The notes: generated from the sequence alone by a model not told the origin. 64,000 nucleotides of DNA from DATMER01 sp035556715 (GCA_035556715.1 DATMER010000003.1:62001-126000), one strand, 5' to 3'. Counted from the stretch's first letter, positions 9,918 through 19,724 are shown. Translations and numbers: made by a program.

Positions 9918-12284
9918 CTACTTCCCTTTCTGCCCGAAGGGGAAGAAATCCAGCGGGTGGAGGAAGCCGATCGGAATCACTTTGCCTTTCGGCTCCTGGT
10001 CATAGACGCGGATCGCCATGTGGATGTGCGGGCTGACCGAGCCGCCCGAGGTGCCCGCCTGGCCGATCAACGTTCCTTCCGTCAAACTCTGACCGGTCTT
10101 GACGCGCACATCGTACAGATGGAAGTAGTCTACCGCGATCCAGACATCCTGGCCCGCGGCATCCCTGTACTTGTGGAGGAGCGTCATCCCGACTCCGCCG
10201 CGATCCACCTTCGGCCTCTGCTCGAGGAGCCCTTCCAGGACCTGCTTCAGGGTAGTGGAGAACGTGTTATCGGCCAGAGTGATGCGTTTGACCGCCTTGA
10301 AGACTTCGGCAGCCGCCGATTCTGGCGAGTATTGCCAGCCCGGCGGACGCACCCCCTGAAAGACCTTGAAGGCTTCCTCGGTGATCTTGCCGAGCTTGGT
10401 CAGGTGGCCTGTGGAGGCGTCTACGTCGTTCAGGATCTTGACGTCCTCCGGGATCACCACCGGGGTCGGGAGCTTGCTCAGCTCCTCGCGCAGAGCGGCC
10501 TCCAGCTCGTTGCGCATATCCTCCAAGGAGCCGTGGATATCTCCGGATGGAGCCCTTCCGGCGAGCGTGTTTTTGAAGGTCAGCGCGGCGAGGATGCGGG
10601 ACACGTCCGGAGCCGGTACCAGATCGGTCTTCTCCCCCTTGAGGAACTTGAGCATCTTGGCCGGGTCCGTCGCCGTGAAGCCGAAAAAGCCGTGGCTGAG
10701 CTTGGCCAGCACGTCGCTGTCCGAGTTGTCGGGCATCTGCCCGGCCCACCGGACGGTCGTGGACACGTGCTTGAGCTCTTTCTTCTGCCGCGTTCCCAGA
10801 ATCCGGGTGAGGTCCACTTTCTCGGGCAGCCTGGCCTTGATGTCTTTTCCCGATTGGGAGTAGACGTCGTACTGCCCCTCGCCGTGCCGGGGATAGGTGG
10901 TGACTCCGCCCTGGTGATCGAGCCCGAGAGCCTTCGGGTCTTCAACGATCCTGGAGCGCTGTGCGGAGATCTCGTTGACAGCCGCCTCCATGGAGAAGAC
11001 GCCGCCGAAACCGGTCGCGATGTTGTTCAGGGCCTTGTGGTAGATCGCCCAGCGCTGCTCCTCATCGAGCACGATAAGGCGGCCTACCGGTTGCAGCACC
11101 TGCCTGGGGAGCGAGGAAGTGAGTACTTTGTCCCGATGCTGGGCGGTGAAGCCCAGCCGGATCTTGGCCTGCTCCTGGAGCATCGGGTCCTGGGCCTGCA
11201 GGAGCTCCTTGACCCCGGGATCAGCGGCGCCTTGTGGGGTCCGCGCTTTGTCCTTGGCACTCTTCAGACGCTGCTCCCGTTCTCTCTGCTGCTTCGTCGT
11301 CTCCGTGATCCCGTAGGGGTTCTCCTTGAGGTTGATGAACATCAGCTCCCGGTACGTGCGGATACGCCTCCCGCGGGCATCGTCGATCGAGCTGTGGAAC
11401 CGGGTCGAAATCTTCTCCAGGACATCTCCCTGGGCCCAGAGAATGGGCTCGGCGGCCTTCATCATCGCGACGATGGCTGCGTTGGACTCCTTCACGAGCG
11501 TCGGCTGTTTCTTGGCGAGATCCTTGTAGCGGGCCTCCGCGTCCTTCTTCCAGCTCTTGATCTCGGCCTCCGCGGCGGGCTTCTTCTCGAGCTGTTTGCT
11601 GCACCACTCGATCAGGGCGTGCTCGTAGGCCGCGGCCTCGTAGTTCTTCCACATCGCTTCGCTCTTCTCAACCGCCTTCTTGCGGAGATCGCCGGTGAGG
11701 TTGCGGACTTTCTCTACCATCCGCCCCTGGCTCGCCGGATCCTTGCGGAACGCCACCTCCAGCATCTGCTGCGTCGACCAGTGGATGGCGACGTTCTTGA
11801 TCAGAAGGTCCTCGGCGACCCCGATGCTCGCCGGATTCGCGGCGAGGTACTGCTCGAGCTTGGCGACCTGCCCCCGGGCCAGGATCTTCCGCAGGTTCGC
11901 CTCATGGTCGGTGGCGGGGTCCGGCTGCAGCCTGGGCACCTGCGGCCCGCGCGCGCCCGCCCGGACCACGTGCTCCAGCTCATGGGCGATCAGCGCCTGG
12001 CCCTCGGGGCGGTCGGGCCGGTAGCGGCCCTCGCCGAAGCGGACGTCGAGGCCCAGGGTGTAGGCGTGGGCTCCGAGGCCCTCCGCGCTCCGGGCCGCCT
12101 CCGGGCCGGTGTGGATGCGGATGGACCCGAAGTCGTGCCCGAAGCGCGATTCCATGGCCGCCCGGGTGAAGGGGTCGAGAGACTGGCCGCGCTCCCCCTC
12201 CGCCGCCCATCCCCTGCCGGACTGCGGCGGCTGGACGTTCCTGGAAGGCGGGGCGCTCCGGCTGCTGGCGGCTACGTGCTCCAT
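9918..12284 (-). CDS. DUF4157 (eCIS core) protein with M23-like C-terminus, paralog A
   Basis: A 788-residue paralog of the next gene downstream, with the same layout: DUF4157 at about 35-115 with HELEH at 101-105, a long helical middle, HGEGQYD at 467-473 and the M23-type HIH at 753-755 after IGQAGTSGGSVS. The frame stays open for another 1.7 kb upstream, but that part lies over the ATPase gene in a different frame. The ATG at 12284 is chosen because it begins MEHVAASS just ahead of the conserved domain and overlaps the ATPase stop by 13 bases. The two paralogs share motifs throughout but differ in length, the downstream copy being about 115 residues longer in the charged middle. Probably loaded by, or dependent on, the ATPase; this is inference from gene order. 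Confidence 0.83.
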   Translation of the reverse strand: MEHVAASSRSAPPSRNVQPPQSGRGWAAEGERGQSLDPFTRAAMESRFGHDFGSIRIHTGPEAARSAEGLGAHAYTLGLDVRFGEGRYRPDRPEGQALIAHELEHVVRAGARGPQVPRLQPDPATDHEANLRKILARGQVAKLEQYLAANPASIGVAEDLLIKNVAIHWSTQQMLEVAFRKDPASQGRMVEKVRNLTGDLRKKAVEKSEAMWKNYEAAAYEHALIEWCSKQLEKKPAAEAEIKSWKKDAEARYKDLAKKQPTLVKESNAAIVAMMKAAEPILWAQGDVLEKISTRFHSSIDDARGRRIRTYRELMFINLKENPYGITETTKQQREREQRLKSAKDKARTPQGAADPGVKELLQAQDPMLQEQAKIRLGFTAQHRDKVLTSSLPRQVLQPVGRLIVLDEEQRWAIYHKALNNIATGFGGVFSMEAAVNEISAQRSRIVEDPKALGLDHQGGVTTYPRHGEGQYDVYSQSGKDIKARLPEKVDLTRILGTRQKKELKHVSTTVRWAGQMPDNSDSDVLAKLSHGFFGFTATDPAKMLKFLKGEKTDLVPAPDVSRILAALTFKNTLAGRAPSGDIHGSLEDMRNELEAALREELSKLPTPVVIPEDVKILNDVDASTGHLTKLGKITEEAFKVFQGVRPPGWQYSPESAAAEVFKAVKRITLADNTFSTTLKQVLEGLLEQRPKVDRGGVGMTLLHKYRDAAGQDVWIAVDYFHLYDVRVKTGQSLTEGTLIGQAGTSGGSVSPHIHMAIRVYDQEPKGKVIPIGFLHPLDFFPFGQKGK

Positions 12285-14182
12285 TCCCGCGTCTCCTCCT
12301 CGGGCAGCGAGCGCTCCATCTTGGTGTACTCGGCGCGGGCGGCTCGCGCCAGGTGGGCCATGCGCACCGGGCTCCCCTCGTCCGCGGCCAGGAAGGCGGC
12401 GGAGAGGGCGATGTTGCGGATCGTGCCGCCCGCGATCCCCAGGCGGGCCAGCTTCGCGGGGTCGAGCCCCTCGGTGGGCGTCCGCGCGGGGAAGGCCCGG
12501 CGCCAGATCTCGGCCCTCTGCTCCGCGTCCGGAAACGGGAACTGGACCACGAAGCGCAGGCGGCGGAGGAAGGCCGCGTCCAGGGCATCCTTCAGGTTCG
12601 TGGTCAGGATCGCCAGCCCGCGGTAGCCCTCCATGCGCTGCAGGAGATAGCTGACCTCGATGTTGGCGTAGCGGTCGTGACTGTCCTTGACCTCGCTGCG
12701 CTTGCCGAACAGGGCGTCGGCCTCGTCGAACAGCAGGATGGCCCCGCCCTCCTCGGCCGCGTCGAAGACCCGGCGCAGATTCTTCTCGGTCTCGCCGATG
12801 TACTTGCTCACCACGGTCGACAGGTCGATGCGGTAGAGGTCGAGCCGCAGCTCCCGGGCAAGAACCTCGGCGGCCGTTGTCTTGCCCGTGCCGCTCGGGC
12901 CGGAGAAGAGGGCCGAGACGCCCAGCCCCCGCGAGCCGCTGCCGCCGAACCCCCACTGCTCGTAGACGATCTGCCGCCGGCGCACCTGCACTGCGATATC
13001 CCGCAGCACCGACGCCTGCTCCGCGGGGAGCACCAGGTCGTCCCATCCCGCCGCGGATTCGATGCGCTGGGCCAGCCCCTCCAGCCGCGGCCGGCTCTGG
13101 GAGCGGCAGGCGTCCCACAAGGCGATGCCTGGGTCGCCATCTCCATCGAGCTGGAGCTGCGAGCCGGCCGAGAGGATGCCGGCGAGCCCGAGGTGGAACT
13201 GGGAGAGGACCTCTTCGAGATGACCGTTGAGCTGCTCCGCCACGGGTCCGAGGGTGGCGCGCCAGATGGCCTCCTGCTCGTCCCGGGCAGGGCGCGGCAC
13301 GTCGAAGGCGAGGAGCGGGCGGTGCCGGACCGCGCGCCGCTCGCGCACGGCGAAGAAGAGGACGCCGCGGGTCTCCTCGGCCAGCCGGGCCAGCGCATGG
13401 TCCCGCGCCGGCTCCCCCTCGTCGAAGGCGTCGGCGTCCACCAGGAGCGCCGAGCCCGTGAGCGCGGCTTCCCGCTCCCAGAGCCGGATGAGCTCGGCCA
13501 CCTCGGAGGGGACCACCGGCAGGTCCGCGGCGGTCAACACCTGGAGGCGGAGCCCCAGCCCGGCGCAGGCCGCGGCGGCGACCGACCTCTTGGCCGCAGG
13601 GTCCGGGCCGCAGAGCTGCAGGACCGGGAAGCGCTCCTGTTCCAGGGCGCCGGAGAGGGCGGCGGCGATGCGCTCCGCCAGGAGCTGGTGGGAAGGGATC
13701 GCTTCCGGAGCGTCCTCCAGGGGCCGGACCGTGCCCGCGAGCCGCTCGTCGCGGATGTCGAGGCCGGCCAGGTAATGGAGGACCCGCTCGTCGATGCGCA
13801 GGGGGCTCGTGGTCAGCGCCGGCCCGGGGCCGACCTCGAGCAGCCGCCAGTGGCGCAGCGGACCCGACGGGGCGATGGCGCTCCAGTGGGGCTCGGGCAG
13901 GGACGCCAGGGCGAAGCTGAAGGTCGCCGCGGGGCAGCGGGCGGAGAAGCCGGAGTCCAGCTCCATGCCGGCGCACAGGAGGAGGAGCGAGCGCTCGAAC
14001 CGGGAGAGGCCGAAGCGCTCGCAGAGCACCTCCAGGGCCGGAGGCGCCTCCATGCCGGCGGCGATCTCCTCCAGGGACTCAGGATCGGGGGTGGCTGCTT
14101 CCCCCTCCGCCCCGAGGGCGGCGCGTGTCTCCGCCAGGGCGGCGAGAAGATACCTCTGGTTGGCTTCCGGCCAGGTCGACAT
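12272..14182 (-). CDS. AAA+ ATPase, eCIS (Afp15/Pvc15) type
   Basis: A 636-residue protein with an N-terminal regulatory region and a C-terminal AAA+ module: Walker A GPSGTGKTT, Walker B ILLFDEADALFG, sensor-1 LAILTTNLKDAL, arginine finger near AAFLRRLRF and sensor-2 GGTIRNIAL. The layout matches ATPases encoded in extracellular contractile injection system loci (Afp15/Pvc15), thought to aid assembly or cargo handling. It is preceded by a strong ribosome site (GGGGAGGGA, 5 bases before ATG) lying within a small TCCCT/AGGGA hairpin. It is first in a three-gene run with two DUF4157 proteins. No tube, sheath, spike or baseplate gene is adjacent, so any structural genes must lie elsewhere or be absent. 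Confidence 0.88.
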   Translation of the reverse strand: MSTWPEANQRYLLAALAETRAALGAEGEAATPDPESLEEIAAGMEAPPALEVLCERFGLSRFERSLLLLCAGMELDSGFSARCPAATFSFALASLPEPHWSAIAPSGPLRHWRLLEVGPGPALTTSPLRIDERVLHYLAGLDIRDERLAGTVRPLEDAPEAIPSHQLLAERIAAALSGALEQERFPVLQLCGPDPAAKRSVAAAACAGLGLRLQVLTAADLPVVPSEVAELIRLWEREAALTGSALLVDADAFDEGEPARDHALARLAEETRGVLFFAVRERRAVRHRPLLAFDVPRPARDEQEAIWRATLGPVAEQLNGHLEEVLSQFHLGLAGILSAGSQLQLDGDGDPGIALWDACRSQSRPRLEGLAQRIESAAGWDDLVLPAEQASVLRDIAVQVRRRQIVYEQWGFGGSGSRGLGVSALFSGPSGTGKTTAAEVLARELRLDLYRIDLSTVVSKYIGETEKNLRRVFDAAEEGGAILLFDEADALFGKRSEVKDSHDRYANIEVSYLLQRMEGYRGLAILTTNLKDALDAAFLRRLRFVVQFPFPDAEQRAEIWRRAFPARTPTEGLDPAKLARLGIAGGTIRNIALSAAFLAADEGSPVRMAHLARAARAEYTKMERSLPEEETREWST

Positions 14183-14345
14183 AGAGTCCCTCCCCAGGGA
14201 CAGATACGCCGTCCGGACCGGAAACCCGCCACTCGCCCACCCTCATCCAAAACTTTTTCGACTTTTTTCAGGCAAGTTGTCAAAAAACGGGGGCCAGCGG
14301 CAACTATATAAATGAAGAGGCTACCAAACCTCCTTCAACCCGAAT

Positions 14346-14966
14346 TCAGGAGCGGCTATTTTCCTCCGGCCGCTCCTCTTTTTTTCTCTCCTCTCCAACA
14401 GACAGCTCTGCCAGAATGGCACGGATCTGCGCGACGTGCTCCAGCGCGTGGACACGGAACGCCATGGCATAGGCTTTCCAGTCCAGCTCCTCGATCCACT
14501 GCACGGGGCGAAGCTCGCCGTCCGCGCCCCGGGCCTTGATCACCATGGCCACGGGCGCCCGCGTCTCCAGGGGAGTGTCGTCCGGGGCCTCCGCCACGAG
14601 GGTGGCCAGGCGCCGGTGTGTCTCGCTCATCTCCCGGGCCAGAAGCGGCCACTCCTTCTCCATGGCATCCGGCGACTGCAGGCTCGCCGGGATCGGTCCG
14701 CCCTCCGGCACCTGCCCCCGAATCAGCGCCTCCAGCTCCTCCACCGCCCACCGGTGGCTCACCACCAGATGGTCCACCACCTCCTGCACGCACCACCGTC
14801 CCGGCCGCGGCCGCACCCGCACCACCTCCTCGGGCACGGTCGCGACCAGGGCATCCAGCTCGCGGAACGCCTCCGCCACCTTGAGCCGGAGGTCTGCCAA
14901 CGGCGCCTGCGTGCCCTTGCGGCGGAGGTAGTCCGAGGCTCGGGTCTGCTCGGGGGTCAGGCTCAT
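14346..14966 (-). CDS. DinB-fold family protein
   Basis: A 206-residue four-helix-bundle protein of the DinB/YfiT superfamily. It shows the typical RWCVQEVVDHLVVSHRW segment and a C-terminal AFRVHALEHVAQIRAIL helix, which supply the three metal-binding histidines of the fold. Family members are damage-inducible or thiol-transferase-like metalloproteins, mostly of unknown substrate. The ATG at 14966 follows AAGG closely. A TACAAT hexamer at 14977-14972 on the minus strand could be its -10 box. The charged C-terminal tail overlaps the plus-oriented hairpin. A second DinB domain occurs in the fusion protein at 58896-62633. Confidence 0.82.
   Translation of the reverse strand: MSLTPEQTRASDYLRRKGTQAPLADLRLKVAEAFRELDALVATVPEEVVRVRPRPGRWCVQEVVDHLVVSHRWAVEELEALIRGQVPEGGPIPASLQSPDAMEKEWPLLAREMSETHRRLATLVAEAPDDTPLETRAPVAMVIKARGADGELRPVQWIEELDWKAYAMAFRVHALEHVAQIRAILAELSVGEERKKEERPEENSRS
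14348..14385 (+). terminator. Intrinsic terminator-like hairpin (plus orientation)
   Basis: A perfect 9-base stem, AGGAGCGGC (14348-14356) with GCCGCTCCT (14369-14377), is followed by CTTTTTTT. The T-run makes it a terminator for plus-strand transcription, yet no plus-strand gene lies upstream. It falls inside the 3' end of the minus-strand DinB gene. On the minus strand there is no T-run, so it is unlikely to end that gene. Confidence 0.55.
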
Positions 14967-14989
14967 GCCTTCATTGTAGCGTCGTCCAT

Positions 14990-15019
14990 TTGACAGCGAG
15001 GCCCCTTCTTGCAGAGAAT
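14990..15019 (+). promoter_or_regulatory. Candidate sigma70-like promoter for the small coiled-coil gene
   Basis: A perfect TTGACA (14990-14995) is followed after 18 bases by GAGAAT (15014-15019), matching four of six consensus -10 bases. It points at the ATG at 15047, leaving a leader of about 20 bases. It lies back to back with the putative DinB promoter. Confidence 0.4.
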
Positions 15020-15046
15020 CCCACCACAGACCTCGGAGAGCCCAAG

Positions 15047-15421
15047 ATGTCCAAGAAGTCGGTCGCAGACCATTCTCTTGAGTGGTTCCACCTGATCAGC
15101 ACCGTGGGTCCCAAGGAGGTTCCCTACCTCGTGGAGCTGCTGGCTGAGCTGGGTCTCGTGCGCAAAGCGGTCATAGACCTCGAGTCAGAGCGGCTGTCGC
15201 TCATCGCACGGAAGCAGCAAATCACGCGGGACCTCGAGGCCCTCAAGAACCGGGGACGTACTCTGGCCGGCCGCGTGCGCTCCGGCCTCAAAACGAAGTA
15301 TGGATACGACAACGAACAGCTGACCCAGTACGGAATGAAGCCCCGCCGGCGCCGCGTCGGTCAGGCCGCTGCCGAGCAGGAAGCCGTGGCGAAGCACACG
15401 GACTTCGAGCCCGTCTCCTGA
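15047..15421 (+). CDS. Small coiled-coil protein of unknown function
   Basis: A 124-residue protein. The frame opens at 14990, but the ATG at 15047 is preferred because GGAGAG precedes it at ribosome-site distance and because the region ahead looks like a promoter. The sequence has a helical N-terminus, a probable coiled coil at about 40-75 (DLESERLSLIARKQQITRDL), then a basic segment KPRRRR near residue 100. The ending resembles the common small-protein pattern in which a charged helix precedes a motif like YGMKPRRRR; no function is known to me. The short basic tail would suit DNA or RNA binding. A 21-base tandem array begins 44 bases after its stop. Confidence 0.6.
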   Translation: MSKKSVADHSLEWFHLISTVGPKEVPYLVELLAELGLVRKAVIDLESERLSLIARKQQITRDLEALKNRGRTLAGRVRSGLKTKYGYDNEQLTQYGMKPRRRRVGQAAAEQEAVAKHTDFEPVS

Positions 15422-15464
15422 GCACACCCTTCTTCCAGAGCCGATCCTGACAGGGTAGAGCCCG

Positions 15465-15719
15465 CCCTCAGAGGGCGGAGTCCGCCCCGAAAGGGCGGGA
15501 ACCATCCCTCAGTGGGCGGACACCGTCCCTCGCAGGGCGGATACCGTCCCTCAAAGGGCGGACGTCATCCCTCAAAGGGCGATGATCGTCCCTCAGTGGG
15601 CGATGACCGTCCCTCAGTGGGCGATGACCGTCCCTCAGAGGGCAGACACCGTCCCTCACTGGGCGGACACCGTCCCTCAGTGGGCGAATGCTGCCCTCCG
15701 AGGGCGAACGCCTCCTTCA
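15465..15719. repeat. Array of about twelve degenerate 21-base tandem repeats
   Basis: Units begin at about 15465, 15485, 15506, 15527, 15548, 15569, 15590, 15611, 15632, 15653, 15674 and 15694, almost always 21 bases apart. Each carries a small dyad CCCTC-NNN-GGGC followed by a variable stretch ending in CGT. The array fills the 304-base gap between the stop of the coiled-coil gene and the stop of thiC. Because 21 is a multiple of three, several frames stay open (for example plus-strand TVPQWAD or minus-strand VRPLRDG repeats), but none has a convincing start signal. It is not CRISPR: there are no constant repeat/unique spacer blocks and no cas genes. Confidence 0.9.
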
Positions 15720-15725
15720 GGTGTC

Positions 15726-17552
<1,827 letters not shown>

Positions 17553-17560
17553 GTTGCGCT

Positions 17561-17638
17561 TGCCTCCGCTGGCATTACCCAGATCAGGTCGTGAGGGTCG
17601 TCCCCGGGCGGGACTCTCAGCCTTGCGGCCCCCCTAGC
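17561..17638 (-). promoter_or_regulatory. TPP (THI-box) riboswitch upstream of thiC
   Basis: Read on the minus strand, the leader contains the conserved core GGCTGAGAGTCCC, then GACCTGATCTGGGTAATGCC and AGCGGAGGCAAGCG, the hallmark elements of the TPP riboswitch. It ends about 8 bases before the thiC ATG, suggesting control of translation initiation. A TATAAG hexamer at 17664-17659 on the minus strand is a candidate -10 box just upstream of the aptamer. Confidence 0.96.
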
Positions 17639-17718
17639 GTGCGCGGCGATCCTACACCCTTATAGAATGGGCAGGAGCGCTGACTGGCTCGTCAAAGCCC
17701 AGGGCATAGAATGAGGCC

Positions 17719-17964
17719 GTGGATGACTTCCAGGTTCTTGGTGAAATCGCGGCGATTGAGACCATCGCCGAAGGCAGCTCCATTCGAGACCTTCCTCGCC
17801 TTAGGAAGACCTATGGGCTTGGCCGGTGGCGGAAGTGCAAGGGTGTGGCAGCCGTTGAGCTCTCCAACGGCAAAGTGCGGCAGGTAGAGCTACACTGGTA
17901 CGAGGCTCACGGTCTCGGAAGGAAAGAGCTCAAGATCAAGCGCTATCTAGGCCAGAGGTCATGA
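17719..17964 (+). CDS. Small conserved protein, first of a two-gene pair
   Basis: An 81-residue basic protein starting at GTG 17719, preceded by GAGG. It contains IRDLPRLRKTYGLGRWRKCK and ends HWYEAHGLGRKELKIKRYL. I recognise this pattern as a small uncharacterised family that often sits directly before a second small gene, as here, where the stop overlaps the next ATG by 4 bases. The paired layout resembles toxin-antitoxin organisation, but nothing in the sequence proves that. The ATG at 17711 is in another frame and does not start this protein. Confidence 0.7.
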   Translation: MDDFQVLGEIAAIETIAEGSSIRDLPRLRKTYGLGRWRKCKGVAAVELSNGKVRQVELHWYEAHGLGRKELKIKRYLGQRS

Positions 17965-18188
17965 AAGAACCCGAGTTTTCTTACGTCGTCTGCATCGACA
18001 ACTCCGGCTACCCGTCTTCTCTCGAGCTGAGGAAGATCTACCAGCGTCTCTCAGACGCGAGCGCCGAGGAAGATGGCTTCCTTCGCGTGGTAGACGAGTC
18101 CGGAGAAGACTACCTCTATCCGGCCCGCTTCTTTGTTCAGATTGCGGTCCCAGAGGCTGTCGAGAAGGTCTTTGCTGGCGCCGGCTGA
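17961..18188 (+). CDS. Small conserved protein, second of a two-gene pair
   Basis: A 75-residue acidic protein. It shows the pattern CIDNSGYPSSLELRKIYQ and then DESGEDYLYPARFFV, seen in a family of small uncharacterised proteins found next to the upstream partner's family. Acidic beta-rich proteins of this size can act as antitoxins or as protein-binding modules; the role here is open. The start overlaps the upstream stop (ATGA), so the two are probably translated together. Its 3' end overlaps the poorly defined start of the following membrane protein. Confidence 0.7.
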   Translation: MKEPEFSYVVCIDNSGYPSSLELRKIYQRLSDASAEEDGFLRVVDESGEDYLYPARFFVQIAVPEAVEKVFAGAG

Positions 18189-19632
18189 GTCGGACCGCAG
18201 CCGCTTTCCCCTCATCCTGACGATCGCTTTCGCCGCGCTCGCCGGGATCGGGCTCGCGTGCCACGAGATGTGGCGGGACGAGCTGCAGGCCTGGCTCATC
18301 CCCCTGGACAGCGGGTCGCCGGCCGAGCTGTTCCACAACCTGCGCTATGAGGGCCACCCCGCCCTGTGGCACATCCTGCTCTGGATCGTCACCCGCGTTA
18401 CCCGGAGGCCGGAGGCCATGCAGGTCCTCCACCTCGCGATCTCGGCGGCGGCGGTCTTCCTGTTCGCCCGGTACGCTCCCTTCTCCCGCCCGGTCCGGGC
18501 GCTGTTCGCCTTCGGCTACTACCCGTTCTACGAGTACACCGTGATCAGCCGGAACTACGGCCTGGGCATGCTGCTGCTCTTCGCCGCCTGCGCCCTCTTC
18601 CCCACCCGGCGCAGGTCCTACCTTCCCTTGGCGGGGGTGCTGGCCCTGCTCGCGAACGCGAACCCCTACGCGTGGCTCATCGCGGCCGCCTTTGCCGGGA
18701 CCCTGGCGCTGGAAACGCTGGGAGACAGGGAGCTTCGGCGCAGGGACGCGGCGCTCGGCCTCCTCCTCTTCGCCGCCGCGGCGGCCGTGGCCGCGGCCCA
18801 GATGATCCCGCCGCCGGACGGCGGGTACGCCAGCGCCTGGCATCTCGACTGGCGCGCGCCGCGGGGGTTCCGGGTCCTCGCGACCGTGGCTCGCGCCTGG
18901 CTGCCGGTCCCCGATCCGGCGCAGCCGAACCCGTGGAACTCCAACCTCCTCTTCCACCTCCGCAACAGCGCCGTGGCGATCCTTGCCGCCGCGCTGATCG
19001 CGATGGCCGTGGCCGCGCTCCGCCGGTCCCGGACGGCCCTGATCCTCTTTCTCGGCGGCTCCGCCGCCCTCCTCGGCTTCAGCTACCTGAAGTACCTCGG
19101 CTACGCGCGCCACTACGGCGCCCACTTCCTGCTGCTGATCGCGTGTCTCTGGATCGCGGACCGTCGGCGCGGTGACCGCGGGGACAAGCTTCTCGCACTG
19201 CTGCTGGGGCTGCATGTCGTGGCCGGGGCCTGGCTCTGGACCGCGGACCTGCGGAACCCCTTCTCCGCCGCCCGGGATACCGCCGTCTATCTCAAGGACC
19301 AAAAGGCCTTCGTCATCGGTTACCCAGACATGTATGCCACGCCAGTGGCCGGCTACCTGGGCAGGCCCCTCTTCTACCTGGAGAGCCGGCGGCCCGGGAC
19401 CTATGTGCTCTGGAACGAGGAGAGAACGGGCAGGGTCGGCTTCCGCGAGATCTGCCGGATCGTGCGCCGCCAGCTTCGCCAGCACCCGGAGGGTATCCTG
19501 ATGGTGGTGAACCGTTCCGCGCCCGTCTGCGGCGCCCGCATGAAGCCCGAGGAGCTCGCGAGCTTCCAGGACGCCCTGCTGCCCGAGGAGCGCTTCCGGG
19601 TGTACCGGATCCGGATGCTCCCGGCACCCTGA
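18133..19632 (+). CDS. Multi-spanning membrane protein, GT-C glycosyltransferase-like
   Basis: About 499 residues if the TTG at 18133 is used; later TTG codons at 18142 or 18172 are equally possible and would shorten the overlap with the preceding gene, so the start is uncertain. The protein has around ten hydrophobic segments. The first extracytoplasmic loop carries EMWRDELQAWL, a pattern resembling the acidic catalytic motif of GT-C fold, lipid-phosphate-sugar-dependent glycosyltransferases. The last 100 residues are soluble. It precedes a GT4 enzyme, which fits a role in glycan or glycoprotein assembly, though the donor and acceptor are unknown. Confidence 0.75.
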   Translation: MFRLRSQRLSRRSLLAPAESDRSRFPLILTIAFAALAGIGLACHEMWRDELQAWLIPLDSGSPAELFHNLRYEGHPALWHILLWIVTRVTRRPEAMQVLHLAISAAAVFLFARYAPFSRPVRALFAFGYYPFYEYTVISRNYGLGMLLLFAACALFPTRRRSYLPLAGVLALLANANPYAWLIAAAFAGTLALETLGDRELRRRDAALGLLLFAAAAAVAAAQMIPPPDGGYASAWHLDWRAPRGFRVLATVARAWLPVPDPAQPNPWNSNLLFHLRNSAVAILAAALIAMAVAALRRSRTALILFLGGSAALLGFSYLKYLGYARHYGAHFLLLIACLWIADRRRGDRGDKLLALLLGLHVVAGAWLWTADLRNPFSAARDTAVYLKDQKAFVIGYPDMYATPVAGYLGRPLFYLESRRPGTYVLWNEERTGRVGFREICRIVRRQLRQHPEGILMVVNRSAPVCGARMKPEELASFQDALLPEERFRVYRIRMLPAP

Positions 19633-19724
19633 GCCGCTGCAAAGATTCCCCGCCTGCAATCCCTTTTACATCGCAACTTGTCTCTGAATCCGGCATCCTC
19701 CCCGGAGCCTCCCCGGAGGAAGCC

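Noticed and set aside
12285..13976. N-terminal extension of the DUF4157 paralog A frame
   Set aside because: It lies over the AAA+ ATPase gene in another frame, gives Arg/Gly/Pro-rich nonsense, and a better ATG exists at 12284.
14278..14283. TTGACA on the minus strand upstream of the ATPase as a promoter
   Set aside because: No acceptable -10 box occurs 15-19 bases downstream (only A-rich CGAAAA), so a sigma70 promoter cannot be supported.
15465..15719. Possible CRISPR array
   Set aside because: The period is only 21 bases, variable and constant parts are interleaved within each unit, and no cas gene is nearby.
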